Positions 28,341 through 37,447 of a stretch of DNA of 64,000 bases are shown one piece after another; the first letter of the stretch is position 1; each line of letters opens with the position of its first letter. The notes under the pieces are model-generated. The model made no database searches. It was not told the DNA's origin and saw only the letters and a program-made list of their open reading frames with translations. This stretch comes from Aequorivita vladivostokensis (GTDB lineage: Bacteria > Bacteroidota > Bacteroidia > Flavobacteriales > Flavobacteriaceae), in NCBI RefSeq assembly GCF_000952855.1, contig NZ_JSVU01000001.1, forward strand, positions 248,001-312,000, read 5' to 3'. The position numbers and the translations under genes were made by a program.

Positions 28341-30988
28341 TTTCCCGTTTTTGTAGTATCGGCCTTCTTTTTCTTTCCGCCCAAAATGCCCCCCAGCACG
28401 TCTTTTATAATTTGGGTATTCTGTTGTTGGGTTGTTTGCTGTTGGTTTGTATTGGTATTCGTTTTAGTGGAATCTTGCTTGGTTCCTCCGCTTAAAATTC
28501 CTCCTAAAATATCCGTGCCCTGATTTATCAATTTGTCTTTTTGTTTTGCCAGCAACTGTTTGGTCAATGCATTGATGGCTGTTTCTGCGTTTAAAGAAAC
28601 CTGCGGATTTGTAAATGTTCCTTTCAAGCCAATGGGCAATGCCACGCTCATTGCATCAGCTTCCTTCGGGCTTAAATTTTGAAGCAATTTGGTAACATCG
28701 TTGCCCAAATATTTTGCGGGCACGTCCATCGTTACATTATAATCAATGGATTTATCCAGCCCGTGCGTTCCAGCAACGGCAACATTGATTCCCTTTATAT
28801 CAAAATCAAATGGTTTCACTTCTATTTTTCCATTGTTGAAGGTAAAATTCGTGCTCACGTCCCGTAAACTCAAACGATCCAAATTCAAAAATGAAACTTT
28901 ATTACCCAAAGCCGCAAGTAAGGGAGCTTGTTGCGGATCCACTTCGGCAGTGATAATTTGGGCTAAGGCAGTGCCGGCCAGCGTGGAAAGTTTTGGCGAA
29001 AGATCATTCGTCAGTTGTCCGTTCAATTCAAACTTGGTATTTAAACTTCCCTGCAATGCTTTTGCAATCGGTACCAAAAATTGAAACATTTCCAATTCCT
29101 TGAACGATTGGTCAATATCAATTTTGCTCAAATCCAAAGCCATTGCGAAAGTAGGAGTTTCAGTTTTGGTTGAAACATTTCCTGAAAGCGCAATATTTCC
29201 GCCGAAAATATCGGAGGTGAAATTGCTGATTGTTATAGTTTCGTTTGCAATCGCCGCGGTTCCTTTGGCATTTTTCAGTTCCAAATTGTCATAGATTACT
29301 TTATCCGCATTAAAATCTAAAGTAGCATCCAGAAAATCAGGAATTTTCACAGCTTCTGAAGAGGCCGTTTTTTGGGCAGCAGTTCCTTTTTCTTTGGAAT
29401 TATTTTCCGAAACAGAATCTTCCGAAGCCATAAAATCATTCACGTTAAAAGTATTTGATTGTACCTCGAAGCGTCCTTTCAAATCCTGTTTGCTCATCAA
29501 AAATGGGATGAGATTCTGTATGTTGCCCGAAGCCTTAATATCGGTTTGACCCGTTTTCGCGTTCAGTTCTTTTAAGGTAATCGAGCCGGGCTGCATGGCG
29601 AGGTTGGCATTGGCCACCTTCAACTCGTTTTTAAAACCTGCGTCATAATTAAAATTGGTAAGGCTTGCCGTTCCGCGGGCGTCAATTTGGTCGTTTCGCT
29701 CCTTTTCAACCGATTCCATATCGAAATTTGCGATAACATCTGCTTTGAAAATTCCGCTGAGTTTTTGTTCCATTTCAACGGGTAGCACTTTTTCAATATT
29801 TGCCAAATTCAACGTTCCCTGCATTTCCATATTTACCAATGGATTTTCGGTCATATTCTTGATGCTTCCATTCATTCGGAAAGGTTCGTTGTCAATTCTA
29901 AAAGTCAATTTTGGAATGTTGAGGTAGGTGTCGTTCAGTAGGCCGGTTTCATTTTTTAACTGTGCGTCGATAGTAATATTGTCAACGGTTTTTGGCAAAT
30001 CAGGATATTTAAAGGAAGCATTGTCACTCGCAATTTTTATATCCATCGTTGGTATGTGCGTGCTGTCCACAATTCCTTTCAGCATCCCGTTTACGGTGAA
30101 ATTTCCCGTAGTTTTTACATCGTTAATTTGCTTTACGTAGGTTTCGGGGATTACGGCCAAAAAGTTTTTAAAATCTGAGGACGGCGTTTTAAAAGTAAGG
30201 TCCACTTGGTTATTGGTTTCGTTCACTTTTACGTAACCGTCAAAGGTGAGTGGCAGTTCGTTGATTTTGGCCTCGTTTTCAAGGAAGGTATATTTTTGGT
30301 TTTTTAAATCGAGTTTAAAAATTGCGTCGAGGGAAATTCTGTTTTTGGTCAAATATTCGGTGCTGTCAATTTTAAAAGAAGCGAATGCTTCAGTCTTTGT
30401 GTCCAGATTGCTTATTTCCTGCGAAAGGTCGCCGCTGCCTTCGTGCTGCACTTCGGTGAGCATCAAATATGTATTTGTGGCCTCGTCCAAATAATTGATG
30501 CGCGAATTGGTTATTTCATAATTTTTCAAATCAAAAGTGAAGCCGCCAGCGCTCTCTTCCCCTTCGGTGACTGCGGGCGCGTCATCTTTTATGGCAATGT
30601 CGTAATTTGCATTTCCCAGGGAGTCAATCTTTATATTCACGAAAGCTTCGTCAATTTTCACTTCGTCAACTTTTATGGCTTCATTGCTTTTTTTGAATAG
30701 CTGCATAATGCCCATATCCATTGAAAGTGTCTTGCCGCTCGCCAGCGTATCGCCCTCAAAAGGTGCTTTGTTGATTACGCTGAAATTATTCAACTGTAGC
30801 GACGCATCGGGAAAACTGCTGAAAAGACTCAAGTCAAGATCTTCCCAAGCCACGGTGGCGTTGAGGTTTTCGTTGATGGTCCGCTTCAGCATTTTTTCAA
30901 GGCTTCCCTTAAAAATGAAAGGAGCCGCGATCAGCAATAGAATTAAAATTCCGAGAATAATCCCTATTATTTTGAGTGCTTTCTTCAT
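28337..30988 (-). CDS. AsmA-like envelope protein
   Basis: The protein has 883 residues with an N-terminal membrane anchor (about 5-27). A long beta-rich region contains the AsmA N-terminal motif (WEDLDLSLFSSFPDASLQLNNF) and a C-terminal AsmA_2 region (about 560-810). The last 60 residues are a Gln/Thr/Asn/Lys-rich low-complexity tail. AsmA-like proteins are now thought to form lipid-transfer bridges between the membranes, so phospholipid transport is a reasonable inference. It is a single-gene unit, divergent from the folK fusion gene. Confidence 0.88.
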   Translation of the reverse strand: MKKALKIIGIILGILILLLIAAPFIFKGSLEKMLKRTINENLNATVAWEDLDLSLFSSFPDASLQLNNFSVINKAPFEGDTLASGKTLSMDMGIMQLFKKSNEAIKVDEVKIDEAFVNIKIDSLGNANYDIAIKDDAPAVTEGEESAGGFTFDLKNYEITNSRINYLDEATNTYLMLTEVQHEGSGDLSQEISNLDTKTEAFASFKIDSTEYLTKNRISLDAIFKLDLKNQKYTFLENEAKINELPLTFDGYVKVNETNNQVDLTFKTPSSDFKNFLAVIPETYVKQINDVKTTGNFTVNGMLKGIVDSTHIPTMDIKIASDNASFKYPDLPKTVDNITIDAQLKNETGLLNDTYLNIPKLTFRIDNEPFRMNGSIKNMTENPLVNMEMQGTLNLANIEKVLPVEMEQKLSGIFKADVIANFDMESVEKERNDQIDARGTASLTNFNYDAGFKNELKVANANLAMQPGSITLKELNAKTGQTDIKASGNIQNLIPFLMSKQDLKGRFEVQSNTFNVNDFMASEDSVSENNSKEKGTAAQKTASSEAVKIPDFLDATLDFNADKVIYDNLELKNAKGTAAIANETITISNFTSDIFGGNIALSGNVSTKTETPTFAMALDLSKIDIDQSFKELEMFQFLVPIAKALQGSLNTKFELNGQLTNDLSPKLSTLAGTALAQIITAEVDPQQAPLLAALGNKVSFLNLDRLSLRDVSTNFTFNNGKIEVKPFDFDIKGINVAVAGTHGLDKSIDYNVTMDVPAKYLGNDVTKLLQNLSPKEADAMSVALPIGLKGTFTNPQVSLNAETAINALTKQLLAKQKDKLINQGTDILGGILSGGTKQDSTKTNTNTNQQQTTQQQNTQIIKDVLGGILGGKKKKADTTKTGN

Positions 30989-31129
30989 AAAAAATTTGAA
31001 AATTTCTTTTGTGATAATTCCTTTGGAAACAGCTTATTAAAAAGCGGCATTTCCGTAAAATTTATATCTACGCACAAATTTACTTGGTAGTCTTTTTCTT
31101 TTCCTTAATTTCGTCTTAAATGTTAAAAT

Positions 31130-32266
31130 TTGGATACGCTTCAACCTTCCCATAACGTTTATCTCTCGCTTGGCAGCAATATGGGCAACCGTTTTGAGCA
31201 TCTTCAGAATGCGGTGAATGCGCTTTTTGAAGAGGTGGGAAGTATTGTGAAAATTTCCTCGGTTTACGAAACCCCGGCAATGGGTTTTGAGGGCGACCCT
31301 TTTTTGAACTGCGCTGTTTGGTTGCAAACGGACATGAAACCGTCCAAGGTTTTAAAGTCTATTTTGGATATTGAAAAAAAAATGGGGCGCAAGCGAAATG
31401 TTTCAAAAACCTATACCTCACGTCCTATTGACATCGATATTATTTTTATTGATGGGGAAATTTTACAGACCGAAAAATTGATAGTTCCCCATCCCGAAAT
31501 GCAAAACCGAAAGTTCGTGCTACAGCCCTTGGCAGAAATAAATCCAGAATTGATCCATCCCATTTCGAATAAAAAAATTATAAAGCTTTTGGTTGAAACC
31601 GTCGATAAAAGCCTGCTTCAAAAGCAATCCAAATGGCTCAGCAGCCCGATGAAGTCTTATAACATTTCACAATATAATTACATCGCCATTGAAGGAAATA
31701 TCGGGGCTGGGAAAACGAGTTTGGCCACAAAAATTGCAAACGACTTTAATGCCAAATTGATACTGGAGCGTTTTAAGGACAACCCATTTCTGCCAAAATT
31801 CTACGAAGACGCCGCACGTTACGCCTTCCCTTTGGAAATGTCTTTTCTCGCCGATCGTTATCAGCAATTGGTTGACGATATTACACAGTTCGATCTTTTT
31901 AAAGAATCGGTAATTGCAGATTATGACGTAAATAAATCGTTGATTTTTGCAAGCATCACCCTGCCCGAGGAGGAATATGCGCTTTACAAAAAGCTTTTTC
32001 GGGTAATGCACAAAGATGTGCCCAAACCGGATAGGTATATCTATTTGTACCAAAATACGGAGCGTTTGCTGGAAAATATAAAAAAGCGCGGCCGCAAATA
32101 TGAGCAGAGCATTGAGGCTGCCTATCTGCAAAAACTGAACACGGGGTATTTGGAATTCATAAAAAACCAACATTCGGAAAATATTAAGATAATCGATATT
32201 TCAGAAATGGATTTTTTGAAGAACCGGGGAGATTATTTGAGGATTTTGGAAGAAATTGTTTCCTAA
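31130..32266 (+). CDS. folK: FolK-deoxynucleoside kinase fusion
   Basis: One frame of 378 residues encodes two enzymes. Residues about 8-150 are hydroxymethyldihydropteridine pyrophosphokinase of folate synthesis (YLSLGSNMGNR, then RPIDIDIIFIDGE). Residues about 180-378 are a deoxynucleoside kinase with P-loop EGNIGAGKT (188-196) and the ERF and DRY-type segments of the dNK family. The start is TTG at 31130: a stop lies two codons upstream in frame and the next ATG would remove the FolK N-terminus. The fusion joins folate and nucleotide salvage chemistry. I believe it recurs in Bacteroidota. Confidence 0.92.
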   Translation: MDTLQPSHNVYLSLGSNMGNRFEHLQNAVNALFEEVGSIVKISSVYETPAMGFEGDPFLNCAVWLQTDMKPSKVLKSILDIEKKMGRKRNVSKTYTSRPIDIDIIFIDGEILQTEKLIVPHPEMQNRKFVLQPLAEINPELIHPISNKKIIKLLVETVDKSLLQKQSKWLSSPMKSYNISQYNYIAIEGNIGAGKTSLATKIANDFNAKLILERFKDNPFLPKFYEDAARYAFPLEMSFLADRYQQLVDDITQFDLFKESVIADYDVNKSLIFASITLPEEEYALYKKLFRVMHKDVPKPDRYIYLYQNTERLLENIKKRGRKYEQSIEAAYLQKLNTGYLEFIKNQHSENIKIIDISEMDFLKNRGDYLRILEEIVS

Positions 32267-32343
32267 GAAAACAGGAGTTGCCAATTGCAACTTATCCTTT
32301 TTTTGCAGCAAACTGAAAACTGCGACTGCCTACTAAATTTGCT

Positions 32344-32351
32344 TACCTTTG
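32344..32351 (+). promoter_or_regulatory. TAnnTTTG promoter box before the pseudouridine-synthase-like gene
   Basis: TACCTTTG lies 13 bp before the ATG at 32365. No correctly spaced TTG was found upstream, so this is a -10-like half of a promoter only. Confidence 0.45.
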
Positions 32352-32364
32352 CAAAAAATAATAA

Positions 32365-33294
32365 ATGAGCGCACAAGACAATTACGATAGAGGAAGAGGT
32401 TCCAACAAACCCGGAAAGAATGCACGAAAGAAAAGTATGGCTCGTGGCAATGCTCCCCTGAAATCTGAGAGCCCAAATAGAAATACCGGAAGGCAGCAAG
32501 ACCCCGCGAAACCTAAGTTGAAATTTGATAAAACCGGAAAGGAAATTGGCCGCAGGGAGAAGCCTGTTAGGGAGGTAAAAAAGAGCAATCCCGAAGATGG
32601 AATCCGCCTAAATAAATACATTGCGAACAGTGGCGTATGCTCCCGCCGCGAGGCCGACACTTACATTGCCACTGGATTGGTTACCGTAAACGGAAAAATT
32701 GTTAACGAGATGGGCTACAAGGTCCAATTAACTGATGACGTCCGTTTTGATGGCCGCCGTTTAAACCCGGAACCAAACACTTATATTTTGCTGAACAAAC
32801 CAAAAGGTTTCGCAACAACAGATAGCAACGCAAAGGGAATGACCGTTATGGATTTGGTAGCAAATGCAACCACTGCCAAAATAAAACCTTTCGGCCGTTT
32901 GGGCAGGAATGCAACTGGACTTTTATTGTTCACGAATGACGATGAGTTTGTTCAGAAATTTACCAAAAAAGGTATTCCGAGGTTATTTCATATAGAACTT
33001 GACAAAAATCTTAAAGCAGAGCATCTTAAAAAAATAAAGGAAGGCTTTACCATTGAAGGAAAGGAAATTACCGTTGAGGAAATAAGTTATGTTGATAATT
33101 CACCCAAAAGCGAGATAGGTTTAAAGATAAAACATACGGGAAACAGCATCATTCGCACCATTTTTGAACATTTGGGTTATGACGTAGTCCGCGTGGATTG
33201 TGTTACCCTGGGCCCATTGACCAAAAAGGATTTGCCACGGGGCCGCTGGAGAACACTTACCGAAAAGGAACTCAACATGTTCAGCATGATTTAA
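32365..33294 (+). CDS. RsuA/RluB-family pseudouridine synthase-like protein, catalytic Asp replaced
   Basis: The protein has 309 residues. A basic disordered N-terminus (1-78) precedes an S4 RNA-binding domain (about 80-135, RLNKYIANSGVCSRREAD). The RsuA/RluB catalytic domain follows (about 138-300). In this family the catalytic Asp sits in GRLDxxTxG. Here the stretch reads GRLGRNATG, so Gly180 (codon GGC at 32902-32904) stands in its place. The fold and RNA-binding residues look intact, but pseudouridylation by the usual mechanism would not be expected. It could be a true inactive paralogue or a single-base change. Confidence 0.85.
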   Translation: MSAQDNYDRGRGSNKPGKNARKKSMARGNAPLKSESPNRNTGRQQDPAKPKLKFDKTGKEIGRREKPVREVKKSNPEDGIRLNKYIANSGVCSRREADTYIATGLVTVNGKIVNEMGYKVQLTDDVRFDGRRLNPEPNTYILLNKPKGFATTDSNAKGMTVMDLVANATTAKIKPFGRLGRNATGLLLFTNDDEFVQKFTKKGIPRLFHIELDKNLKAEHLKKIKEGFTIEGKEITVEEISYVDNSPKSEIGLKIKHTGNSIIRTIFEHLGYDVVRVDCVTLGPLTKKDLPRGRWRTLTEKELNMFSMI

Positions 33295-33602
33295 TGCGAA
33301 CGAAAAATTACTGTCTAATATAAATTATTGGAATTTTTTTGGCACTTTTGTATTGTAAATATTTTAACAGCTAGTATTTTTGAAATGGTTGGTTTTTGAA
33401 AATTTCAGAAACACAAATTCTAAATGGACAACACATTTATACTTCCAGCAGCTGCCTTGCAGCAGATTATAGGCATTAGTCCCACTTTAAAAGCTATGCC
33501 TATTCGCAGTTAAACTTCAAGTTAATTTTTTGTTATACTCTCCTTTTTTCAGGGAATACGCGACAAGAATTTTTAATTTACCCCTTCAACCAAAAAGATA
33601 AA
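33295..33602. other. Intergenic leader upstream of speA
   Basis: This 308-bp gap holds an 8-bp inverted repeat (ATAGGCAT at 33469-33476, ATGCCTAT at 33496-33503, 19-nt loop). The repeat lies within a 29-codon open frame (33424-33513) that I do not call a gene. A transcript-leader structure controlling the polyamine cluster is possible. No promoter consensus with good spacing was found. Confidence 0.45.
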
Positions 33603-35000
33603 ATGAATACCAAATACATAGATTTAATTAACCAAACGTATTATTTTCCCCAGGAAGAATTTCGTTTGGGCGATAACGGGCTTGAATTTCACGGTGTAGA
33701 TTTAATGGGGCTCGTAGAGCAATATGGCGCACCACTTAAATTTACCTATCTCCCGAAAATTTCAGAAAACATAAACTTGGCAAAAAAGTGGTTTGCCGAG
33801 GCTATTGAAAAGAACAACTACAAGGGCACTTACAACTACTGCTATTGCACGAAAAGTTCGCATTTTAAGCACGTTTTGAACGAAGCATTAAAAAACGATA
33901 TTCATATTGAAACCTCTTCGGCCTTTGATATTGACATCGTGGAGCGTTTAAAGAAAACAGGAAAAGTAACCGACAAAACCTATGTAATTTGCAACGGATT
34001 CAAACGCGAGCGTTATATAGAAAACATAGCCAGGTTAATCAATAATGGTCACGAAAACTGTATCCCGATTATTGATAATTACGAGGAAATAGAATTACTG
34101 TCAGATAGCATTGAAAATCATTTTAATGTAGGTATCCGTATCGCTTCCGAAGAAGAACCAAAGTTTGAATTTTATACTTCCAGATTGGGGATTGGCTATA
34201 AAAACATCATCCCTTTTTATGAAGAACAGATAAAAAATAATGAACGCGTTGATCTAAAAATGCTGCATTTCTTCATTAACACGGGCATTCGCGACACGGC
34301 GTACTATTGGAACGAATTGGTAAAATGTTTAAAAGTATATGTTCGTCTAAAAAAGATCTGTCCATCATTGGATAGTTTGAATATTGGGGGCGGGTTTCCG
34401 ATAAAAAACTCCTTGGCCTTTGAGTACGATTATCAATATATGGTCAATGAAATATTGAACCAAATAAATATAACCTGTGCGGAAGCTGAGGTACCAGTGC
34501 CGCATATTTTTACCGAATTTGGAAGTTTCACTGTGGGCGAAAGCGGGGGTGCCATCTACGAAATTTTGTACCAGAAACAACAGAACGACCGTGAGAAGTG
34601 GAATATGATAAATTCGTCATTCATCACAACTTTGCCGGACACTTGGGCCATCAGCAAACGTTTCATCATGCTCGCCATTAATCGTTGGCACGATGAATAT
34701 GAAAGGGTGCTATTGGGTGGACTGACTTGTGACAGTGATGATTATTACAACAGCGAGCAAAACATGGCGGCTATTTATTTGCCAAAATTCAGAAAGGAAA
34801 AACCTTTGTATATTGGCTTCTTTAACACGGGGGCCTATCAAGAAACCATTGGAGGCTTTGGAGGTTTGCAGCACTGCTTAATTCCTTCGCCGAAACATAT
34901 TTTGATTGACAGAGATAAAAACAATAAAATAACAACCGAACTTTTTTCAGAACAACAAACAAGCGAGCAATTGCTAAACATTTTAGGTTATGAGCACTAA
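33603..35000 (+). CDS. speA: Arginine decarboxylase (alanine-racemase fold)
   Basis: Converts arginine to agmatine. The protein has 465 residues and is a PLP enzyme of the group IV (alanine racemase-fold) decarboxylases. The PLP Lys is K84 in YCYCTKSSHFKHVL. A glycine-rich phosphate-binding segment is seen in LNIGGGFPIKN, and the C-terminal LGGLTCDSDD carries the conserved Cys-Asp. It is shorter than the enterobacterial SpeA. The arginine assignment rests on this and on overlap (11 bp) with the agmatinase gene, which acts on the product. Confidence 0.9.
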   Translation: MNTKYIDLINQTYYFPQEEFRLGDNGLEFHGVDLMGLVEQYGAPLKFTYLPKISENINLAKKWFAEAIEKNNYKGTYNYCYCTKSSHFKHVLNEALKNDIHIETSSAFDIDIVERLKKTGKVTDKTYVICNGFKRERYIENIARLINNGHENCIPIIDNYEEIELLSDSIENHFNVGIRIASEEEPKFEFYTSRLGIGYKNIIPFYEEQIKNNERVDLKMLHFFINTGIRDTAYYWNELVKCLKVYVRLKKICPSLDSLNIGGGFPIKNSLAFEYDYQYMVNEILNQINITCAEAEVPVPHIFTEFGSFTVGESGGAIYEILYQKQQNDREKWNMINSSFITTLPDTWAISKRFIMLAINRWHDEYERVLLGGLTCDSDDYYNSEQNMAAIYLPKFRKEKPLYIGFFNTGAYQETIGGFGGLQHCLIPSPKHILIDRDKNNKITTELFSEQQTSEQLLNILGYEH

Positions 35001-35925
35001 GACGTACGCAGGCATCCCGCAAAAATATGCGGCCCTGGAAACATCAAAAATTGTATTGATCCCCGTTCCCTATGATGGAACCAGCACTTGGCAAAAAGGT
35101 GCAGACAAAGGTCCCGAAGCATTTTTGGACGCTTCGGAAAATATGGAACTGTATGATATTGAAACCCAAACAGAGGTTTATAAACAAGGGGTCTATCTTG
35201 CCGATGCAATTACTGAAAACTCCTCTCCGGAAGCCGTAGTTTCCGAAGTACACAAAGTAACCAAGGATTACATTAAAAGAAATAAGTTTGTAACCATTTT
35301 TGGTGGTGAGCACAGTATTTCCATAGGTACAATTAGAGCTTTCAATGAATGTTTTGACAATTTAACGGTGCTTCATATTGATGCCCACGCCGATTTGCGC
35401 AAGGAATTCCACGGAAGTAAATGCAACCACGCGTGCGCAGTCTATGAAGCTAGCCAGACCACAAATTTGGTACAGGTAGGTATTAGAAGTATGGATGTTG
35501 CAGAGACTACCGTAATGGATGAAGAAAAAGTATTCTTTGCCCACGATATGGCAAAGGATGAGTACTGGATGGATAAAGTTATTGAAGCTTTGGGCGACAA
35601 TGTTTTCATCACTTTTGATTTGGATGCCTTGGATCCTTCAATTTTGCCATCAACGGGAACTCCAGAGCCGGGCGGACTATTTTGGTACGAAACCCTGGAT
35701 TTTCTAAAGCAGGTTTTTGATGAAAGAAATGTGGTAGGTTTTGACATTGTAGAGCTTTGTCCAAATCCGGAAGAAAGAGCCTCCGATTTTGTAGCGGCAA
35801 AGCTTTACTACAAAATGTTGACCTACAAATTTGCAGGCACGGACGAAGAAGACGAATACGAAAGCAATTTTAACGAAACCAAAAAAGGCGTTTCAAAATT
35901 TAATACAGAAGAAGATGAGTACTAG
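34990..35925 (+). CDS. speB: Agmatinase
   Basis: Hydrolyses agmatine to putrescine and urea. The protein has 311 residues and is a ureohydrolase with a complete dimanganese site: H108 (GGEHS), D131, H133 and D135 (DAHAD), and D210 and D212 (FDLDALDPS). The gene starts inside the end of speA (11-bp overlap) and ends inside the start of the deoxyhypusine-synthase-like gene (11-bp overlap). The three are therefore translationally coupled. Confidence 0.95.
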   Translation: MSTKTYAGIPQKYAALETSKIVLIPVPYDGTSTWQKGADKGPEAFLDASENMELYDIETQTEVYKQGVYLADAITENSSPEAVVSEVHKVTKDYIKRNKFVTIFGGEHSISIGTIRAFNECFDNLTVLHIDAHADLRKEFHGSKCNHACAVYEASQTTNLVQVGIRSMDVAETTVMDEEKVFFAHDMAKDEYWMDKVIEALGDNVFITFDLDALDPSILPSTGTPEPGGLFWYETLDFLKQVFDERNVVGFDIVELCPNPEERASDFVAAKLYYKMLTYKFAGTDEEDEYESNFNETKKGVSKFNTEEDEY

Positions 35926-36892
35926 CAAAGGATCTATTTCCCAATTTATTGAAAAATATTATTTACACTTTAATGCCGCCGCCCTCGTGGATGCCGCGAA
36001 AGGTTATGAAGCACAGTTGAACCAAGGTTCAAAAATGCTCGTTTCCCTTGCCGGTGCTATGAGTACTGCTGAATTGGGAAAGATTTTTGCCGAAATGATC
36101 CGTCAGGATAAAGTGCATATTATCTCTTGTACTGGCGCAAACCTTGAGGAAGATATTATGAATCTCGTAGCGCATAGCCATTACGAGCGTGTACCGCATT
36201 ACCGCGATTTAACACCGCAGGACGAGTGGGATTTGCTTGAAAGAGGAATGAACCGCGTAACCGATACTTGTATCCCCGAAGAAGAAGCTTTCCGAAGAAT
36301 CCAAAAGCACATTGTAAAACTGTGGAAAGAGGCTGAAGCAAAGGGTGAGCGCTACCTTCCGCACGAATATATGTATAAACTTCTCTTGAGTGGCGTGATG
36401 GAAGAACATTACGAAATAGATCTAAAGGATTCGTGGATGTACGCCGCTGCCGAAAAGAATCTGCCAATTATCTGCCCAGGGTGGGAAGATAGCACCATGG
36501 GGAATATCTTTGCCAGCTACGTTTTAAAAGGCGAATTGAAAGCTTCAACCATGAAAAGCGGCATTGAGTATATGACCTTCCTTGCCGATTGGTACACTGA
36601 GAATTCGAAAAAAGGAATTGGGTTCTTCCAGATTGGCGGTGGAATTGCGGGAGATTTCCCAATCTGTGTGGTTCCGATGCTTTATCAGGATATGGAAAGA
36701 ACTGACACTCCGTTTTGGAGTTACTTCTGCCAAATCAGTGATTCCACTACAAGTTTTGGAAGTTATTCGGGCGCCGTTCCCAATGAAAAGATTACTTGGG
36801 GTAAATTGGATATGGATACTCCCAAATTTATTATAGAAAGTGACGCCACCATTGTGGCACCGTTAATTTTTGCTTATCTGCTTGATATGTAA
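35915..36892 (+). CDS. Deoxyhypusine synthase family protein
   Basis: The protein has 325 residues and an NAD-dependent Rossmann-like fold. The catalytic Lys of deoxyhypusine synthase is conserved as K297 in ITWGKL. Other family pieces are SCTGANLEEDI, CPGWEDSTMGNIF and FFQIGGGIAGDFP. Bacteria lack the eukaryotic substrate eIF5A. Related bacterial enzymes are homospermidine synthases that move an aminobutyl group onto putrescine. Coupling to speA and speB, which make putrescine, fits a polyamine product. The exact product is not determined by sequence. The start is ATG at 35915 within the last codons of speB. Confidence 0.9.
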   Translation: MSTSKGSISQFIEKYYLHFNAAALVDAAKGYEAQLNQGSKMLVSLAGAMSTAELGKIFAEMIRQDKVHIISCTGANLEEDIMNLVAHSHYERVPHYRDLTPQDEWDLLERGMNRVTDTCIPEEEAFRRIQKHIVKLWKEAEAKGERYLPHEYMYKLLLSGVMEEHYEIDLKDSWMYAAAEKNLPIICPGWEDSTMGNIFASYVLKGELKASTMKSGIEYMTFLADWYTENSKKGIGFFQIGGGIAGDFPICVVPMLYQDMERTDTPFWSYFCQISDSTTSFGSYSGAVPNEKITWGKLDMDTPKFIIESDATIVAPLIFAYLLDM

Positions 36893-36920
36893 AAAATTGC
36901 GTTAAATGTTTTTTAACCTC

Positions 36921-36951
36921 AGACAAATGTCTTAAATTTGTAGACAAATGT
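36921..36951 (+). promoter_or_regulatory. Promoter with flanking operator repeats of the Xre/RES operon
   Basis: AGACAAATGT occurs twice (36921-36930 and 36942-36951), 21 bp apart, the first within a near-palindrome AGACAAATGTCT. The two copies bracket TAAATTTG (36933-36940), a perfect TAnnTTTG box. The antitoxin ATG follows at 36959. The arrangement suits autorepression by the Xre antitoxin. No well-placed TTG was found. Confidence 0.7.
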
Positions 36952-36958
36952 ATTTATT

Positions 36959-37447
36959 ATGGGTTATGATGAACAGAATATCGCAATTAACGAAGTAAAT
37001 GAATCGCTAACCGCCTATGTGAAGCATATCGGCAGTATATCGCGAAGTATCTCTTTTGCAGATTTTTTTCTCGATAAAATGCTTATCATTCAAGCCATAA
37101 GGACAGGACTGCCATATAAAATTTTTCAACAAATAAAAAGGTTTACGCCCTTTACAGACGAAGATTGGGCAGAATATCTAGATTTGTCCACTAAGACCTT
37201 GCAGCGGTATCGCGATGATAATGATTTTCATTTTAAATCTATTCATACTGAAAAGATTTTTGAACTGGCTGAGGTTACCAATTTTGGAATCGAGGTTTTT
37301 GGCTCTTCCGAAAAATTCTATAGCTGGTTAAATGTGCCTTCGTTTGCATTAAACGGTTATAAGCCCGGTGAGCTTTTAAAAGATTCCTATGGTAAGGAAA
37401 TGGTCATGGCAGAGCTTAACCGTATAGAGCACGGTATTTTTGCGTAA
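36959..37447 (+). CDS. Xre/MbcA/ParS-type antitoxin
   Basis: The protein has 162 residues. The N-terminal helical part has an Xre-like DNA-binding region (about 45-95, EYLDLSTKTLQRYRDD). The C-terminal toxin-binding domain (DUF2384, about 100-160) contains VFGSSEKFYSWLNVPSFALNG, within which the GSSEKFYSWL element is the family hallmark. It overlaps the RES toxin ATG by one base. It would neutralise the toxin and repress its own promoter through the repeats just upstream. Confidence 0.9.
   Translation: MGYDEQNIAINEVNESLTAYVKHIGSISRSISFADFFLDKMLIIQAIRTGLPYKIFQQIKRFTPFTDEDWAEYLDLSTKTLQRYRDDNDFHFKSIHTEKIFELAEVTNFGIEVFGSSEKFYSWLNVPSFALNGYKPGELLKDSYGKEMVMAELNRIEHGIFA

Noticed and set aside
33338-33353. 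A second sigma-54 promoter (TGGCAC) upstream of speA
   Set aside because: The -24 part is present, but the positions that should read TTGC do not match, so the -12 element is missing.
33424-33513. A 29-codon frame in the speA leader as a gene
   Set aside because: It is too short, has no signal or family resemblance and no promoter. It is kept only as a possible leader element.
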